A stretch of DNA of 64,000 nucleotides. Origin: Aquimarina sp. AU474 (GTDB lineage Bacteria > Bacteroidota > Bacteroidia > Flavobacteriales > Flavobacteriaceae). The notes under the pieces were generated by a model that was given only the letters and a program-made list of their open reading frames with translations, was not told the origin of the DNA and ran no database searches. Below are positions 61,829 to 64,000 of this stretch, piece by piece; position 1 is the stretch's first letter; each line of letters starts with the position of its first letter. Position numbers and translations under genes: made by a program. Where the stretch lies: NCBI RefSeq assembly GCF_900312815.1, contig NZ_OMPE01000007.1, positions 434,001 through 498,000 of the forward strand. Direction: 5' to 3'.

Positions 61829-63961
61829 ATGAATAGAAAAGACATACAACACATACAACTTCCGAAAAAATCAGTATCAAATAATGAACCCAGTGTTTCA
61901 ATATTTAATACCTCTGAAGGGATAGATATAAAATCTGCTTATCAAAAAAGCGATATCTCTAATCTCGAGCACCTTAATTTTTCTGCTGGAGTTCCCCCTT
62001 ATTTAAGAGGACCATATTCAACAATGTACGTTCGCAGACCATGGACCATCCGCCAATATGCCGGTTTTTCTACTGCCGAAGAAAGTAATGCTTTCTATCG
62101 CAGGAATTTGGCTGCTGGACAAAAGGGATTATCCGTAGCATTTGATCTTGCCACGCATAGAGGTTATGATAGTGACCATGAAAGAGTATTTGGAGACGTT
62201 GGAATGGCCGGAGTGGCTATAGATACGGTTGAGGACATGAAGGTTCTTTTTGATCAAATTCCTTTAGATAAAATGTCTGTATCCATGACCATGAATGGTG
62301 CCGTTTTACCAATTATGGCTTTTTATATTGTAGCGGCTCAAGAACAAGGTGTTGATCAAAATCTCCTTTCGGGAACCATCCAAAATGATATTTTAAAGGA
62401 GTTTATGGTGCGTAACACGTACATCTACCCTCCTACTCCATCTATGCGTATTATTAGTGATATCTTTAAATATTGCTCTAAAAATATGCCTAGATTTAAT
62501 CCAATTAGTATTTCTGGATATCATATGCAAGAGGCCGGCGCCACTTGTGACATAGAATTAGCATATACCTTGGCTGATGGTTTAGAATACATAAGAAAAG
62601 GAATAGAAGCTGGTTTGGATATTGATTCCTTTGCTCCTCGATTATCGTTCTTTTGGGCTATTGGAATGAACCATTTTATGGAAATTGCCAAAATGAGAGC
62701 AGCAAGAATGTTGTGGGCAAAATTGATCAAACAATTCAATCCGCAAAATCCGAAATCTTTAATGCTTCGAACACACTGTCAAACCAGTGGTTGGAGTTTA
62801 ACTGCGCAAGATCCTTTTAATAATGTAGCCAGAACATGTATTGAAGCGAGCGCTGCAGCATTTGGTGGTACTCAAAGTTTACATACCAATGCATTAGATG
62901 AAGCCATAGCTTTACCTACAGATTTTTCGGCAAGAATAGCAAGAAATACACAAATATATTTACAAGAAGAAACTCAAATTACTCGAACTGTTGATCCTTG
63001 GGCAGGAAGCTACTATGTAGAATCTCTTACAAATGATATTGCCGAAAAAGCTTGGGAATTAATTCAAGAAGTAGAAGAGCTAGGTGGTATGACTAAAGCT
63101 ATTGAGGCAGGTATACCCAAAATGAGGATAGAAGAAGCAGCCGCACGTAAACAAGCAAGAATCGATAGTGAACAGGATGTTATCATAGGAGTTAATAAAT
63201 ATAAACTAGAAGAAGAAGAAGCTATTAGCACTTTAAAAGTGGATAATCAAGCGGTTAGAACGCAACAAATAGAAGGATTAAGAAAGGTAAAAGCTTCTAG
63301 AGATGAAGAAAAAGTAAAACAAGCTCTTATCAATTTAACCAATGGAGCTGATGATAACACGCAAAATTTGCTAGCTTTAGCAGTAGAAGCAGCAAGATTG
63401 AGAGCTACACTTGGAGAAATTAGTGATGCTCTTGAGAAAAAATTTGGAAGATATAAGGCACAAATAAAATCTTTTACCGGAGTGTACGCGAAAGAAATAA
63501 AAAACGATGAATCTTTTGAAAAAGCTAGAGAATTAGCTAATCAATTTGCAGAATTAGAAGGGCGAAGACCTAGAATTATGATTGCCAAAATGGGGCAAGA
63601 TGGTCATGATCGTGGTGCAAAAGTAGTCGCAACTAGTTATGCAGATGTTGGTTTTGATGTAGATATTGGTCCTCTTTTTCAAACTCCAGAAGAAGCTGCT
63701 AAACAAGCAGTAGAAAATGATGTACATATTGTTGGTGTTTCTTCTCTCGCAGGTGGTCATAAAACATTAGTTCCTCAAATCATTGCTATACTTAAAGAAT
63801 ACGGCAGAGAAGATATTATGGTTATTGTAGGAGGAGTAATCCCACCAGACGATTATGATTTTCTTTTTGATGCAGGAGCCGTAGCTATTTTTGGACCAGG
63901 AACAAAGATTAGCGATGCGGCAATCACAATTTTGGAAATTTTAATTTCTACGTTTGAATAG
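61829..63961 (+). CDS. mutB: Methylmalonyl-CoA mutase large (alpha) subunit
   Basis: A 710-residue catalytic subunit. The TIM barrel contains [38 protein letters not shown] and [17 protein letters not shown]. The C-terminal B12-binding domain has the cobalt-ligand motif DGHDRG (in [15 protein letters not shown]), followed by [10 protein letters not shown] and GGVIPPDDY. It interconverts methylmalonyl-CoA and succinyl-CoA using adenosylcobalamin. B12 synthesis or uptake genes are not in the window. Confidence 0.97.
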   Translation: MNRKDIQHIQLPKKSVSNNEPSVSIFNTSEGIDIKSAYQKSDISNLEHLNFSAGVPPYLRGPYSTMYVRRPWTIRQYAGFSTAEESNAFYRRNLAAGQKGLSVAFDLATHRGYDSDHERVFGDVGMAGVAIDTVEDMKVLFDQIPLDKMSVSMTMNGAVLPIMAFYIVAAQEQGVDQNLLSGTIQNDILKEFMVRNTYIYPPTPSMRIISDIFKYCSKNMPRFNPISISGYHMQEAGATCDIELAYTLADGLEYIRKGIEAGLDIDSFAPRLSFFWAIGMNHFMEIAKMRAARMLWAKLIKQFNPQNPKSLMLRTHCQTSGWSLTAQDPFNNVARTCIEASAAAFGGTQSLHTNALDEAIALPTDFSARIARNTQIYLQEETQITRTVDPWAGSYYVESLTNDIAEKAWELIQEVEELGGMTKAIEAGIPKMRIEEAAARKQARIDSEQDVIIGVNKYKLEEEEAISTLKVDNQAVRTQQIEGLRKVKASRDEEKVKQALINLTNGADDNTQNLLALAVEAARLRATLGEISDALEKKFGRYKAQIKSFTGVYAKEIKNDESFEKARELANQFAELEGRRPRIMIAKMGQDGHDRGAKVVATSYADVGFDVDIGPLFQTPEEAAKQAVENDVHIVGVSSLAGGHKTLVPQIIAILKEYGREDIMVIVGGVIPPDDYDFLFDAGAVAIFGPGTKISDAAITILEILISTFE

Positions 63962-63968
63962 GAATAAA

Positions 63969-63990
63969 AATACTATGCGCGCATAGTATT
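63969..63990. terminator. 22-bp perfect palindrome after mutB
   Basis: AATACTATGCG is followed by its exact reverse complement CGCATAGTATT, eight bases after the stop. The lack of a long T-run leaves open whether it is a terminator or an operator of the next gene. Confidence 0.5.
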
Positions 63991-64000
63991 TAGAATATAA

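Overview
This window reads as chromosome of a marine Flavobacteriaceae bacterium (Bacteroidota). The DNA is AT-rich, genes have A-rich leaders rather than Shine-Dalgarno sites, and several promoters carry the Bacteroidota -7 box TAnnTTTG. There are type IX secretion (T9SS) sorting domains, a PorP/SprF protein, many TonB-dependent receptor and lipoprotein genes, and a Bacteroidota GG-leader peptide. A HAD/terpene-cyclase fusion of the kind known from Aquimarina and Flavivirga suggests a relative of Aquimarina, but I cannot fix the genus.

Layout. 1-8.9 kb: housekeeping and small exported proteins (thioredoxin reductase, TRIC-type channel, hotdog thioesterase) and a divergent fasciclin / ECF sigma / RskA-type anti-sigma module. 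8.9-16.2 kb: a probable metal-uptake operon behind a 20-bp perfect palindrome: Cys-motif membrane protein, TonB-dependent receptor, two PepSY reductase-like proteins, an isonitrile-hydratase-like lipoprotein, a 44-residue membrane protein, a lipoprotein and an OmpA protein. 16.3-25 kb: MarR-GNAT fusion with its own palindromic operator, DASS transporter, small exported proteins, tRNA-Pro(GGG) and cytochrome bd (cydAB). 25-36.4 kb: lipoproteins, a TPR histidine kinase with NarL-type regulator, a T9SS-exported amylase with three tandem starch-binding modules, a second ECF sigma factor and an MscS-like channel.

36.4-52 kb is a gene-sparse accessory region ending at tRNA-Pro(TGG). It holds LRR and beta-propeller surface proteins, a drimane-sesquiterpene gene set (FPP-synthase-like enzyme, HAD/terpene-cyclase fusion, AraC regulator), two tandem stand-alone GerE-type HTH proteins, a LytTR regulator, three tiny hydrophobic ORFs, an IbrA/IbrB pair and a PorP/SprF protein. 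Inside it I find six copies of an approximately 57-bp intergenic element. Each carries two TCCC/TCAC direct repeats exactly 21 bp apart and most end in an AGCAC-T-run tail. They stand before the PorP/SprF gene, the propeller gene, the HTH pair, the LytTR leader and two mutually homologous RNA-like units whose terminators co-vary. The 21-bp spacing is the one used by LytTR regulators, so I propose a local, undescribed LytTR regulon.

52-64 kb: an orphan GG-leader RiPP precursor too short for ordinary gene calling, then TonB receptor / PQQ-dependent sugar dehydrogenase / cytochrome c, AnmK, uridine kinase, a DivIC-like protein and the two methylmalonyl-CoA mutase subunits. I see no rRNA, CRISPR array or intact transposase.
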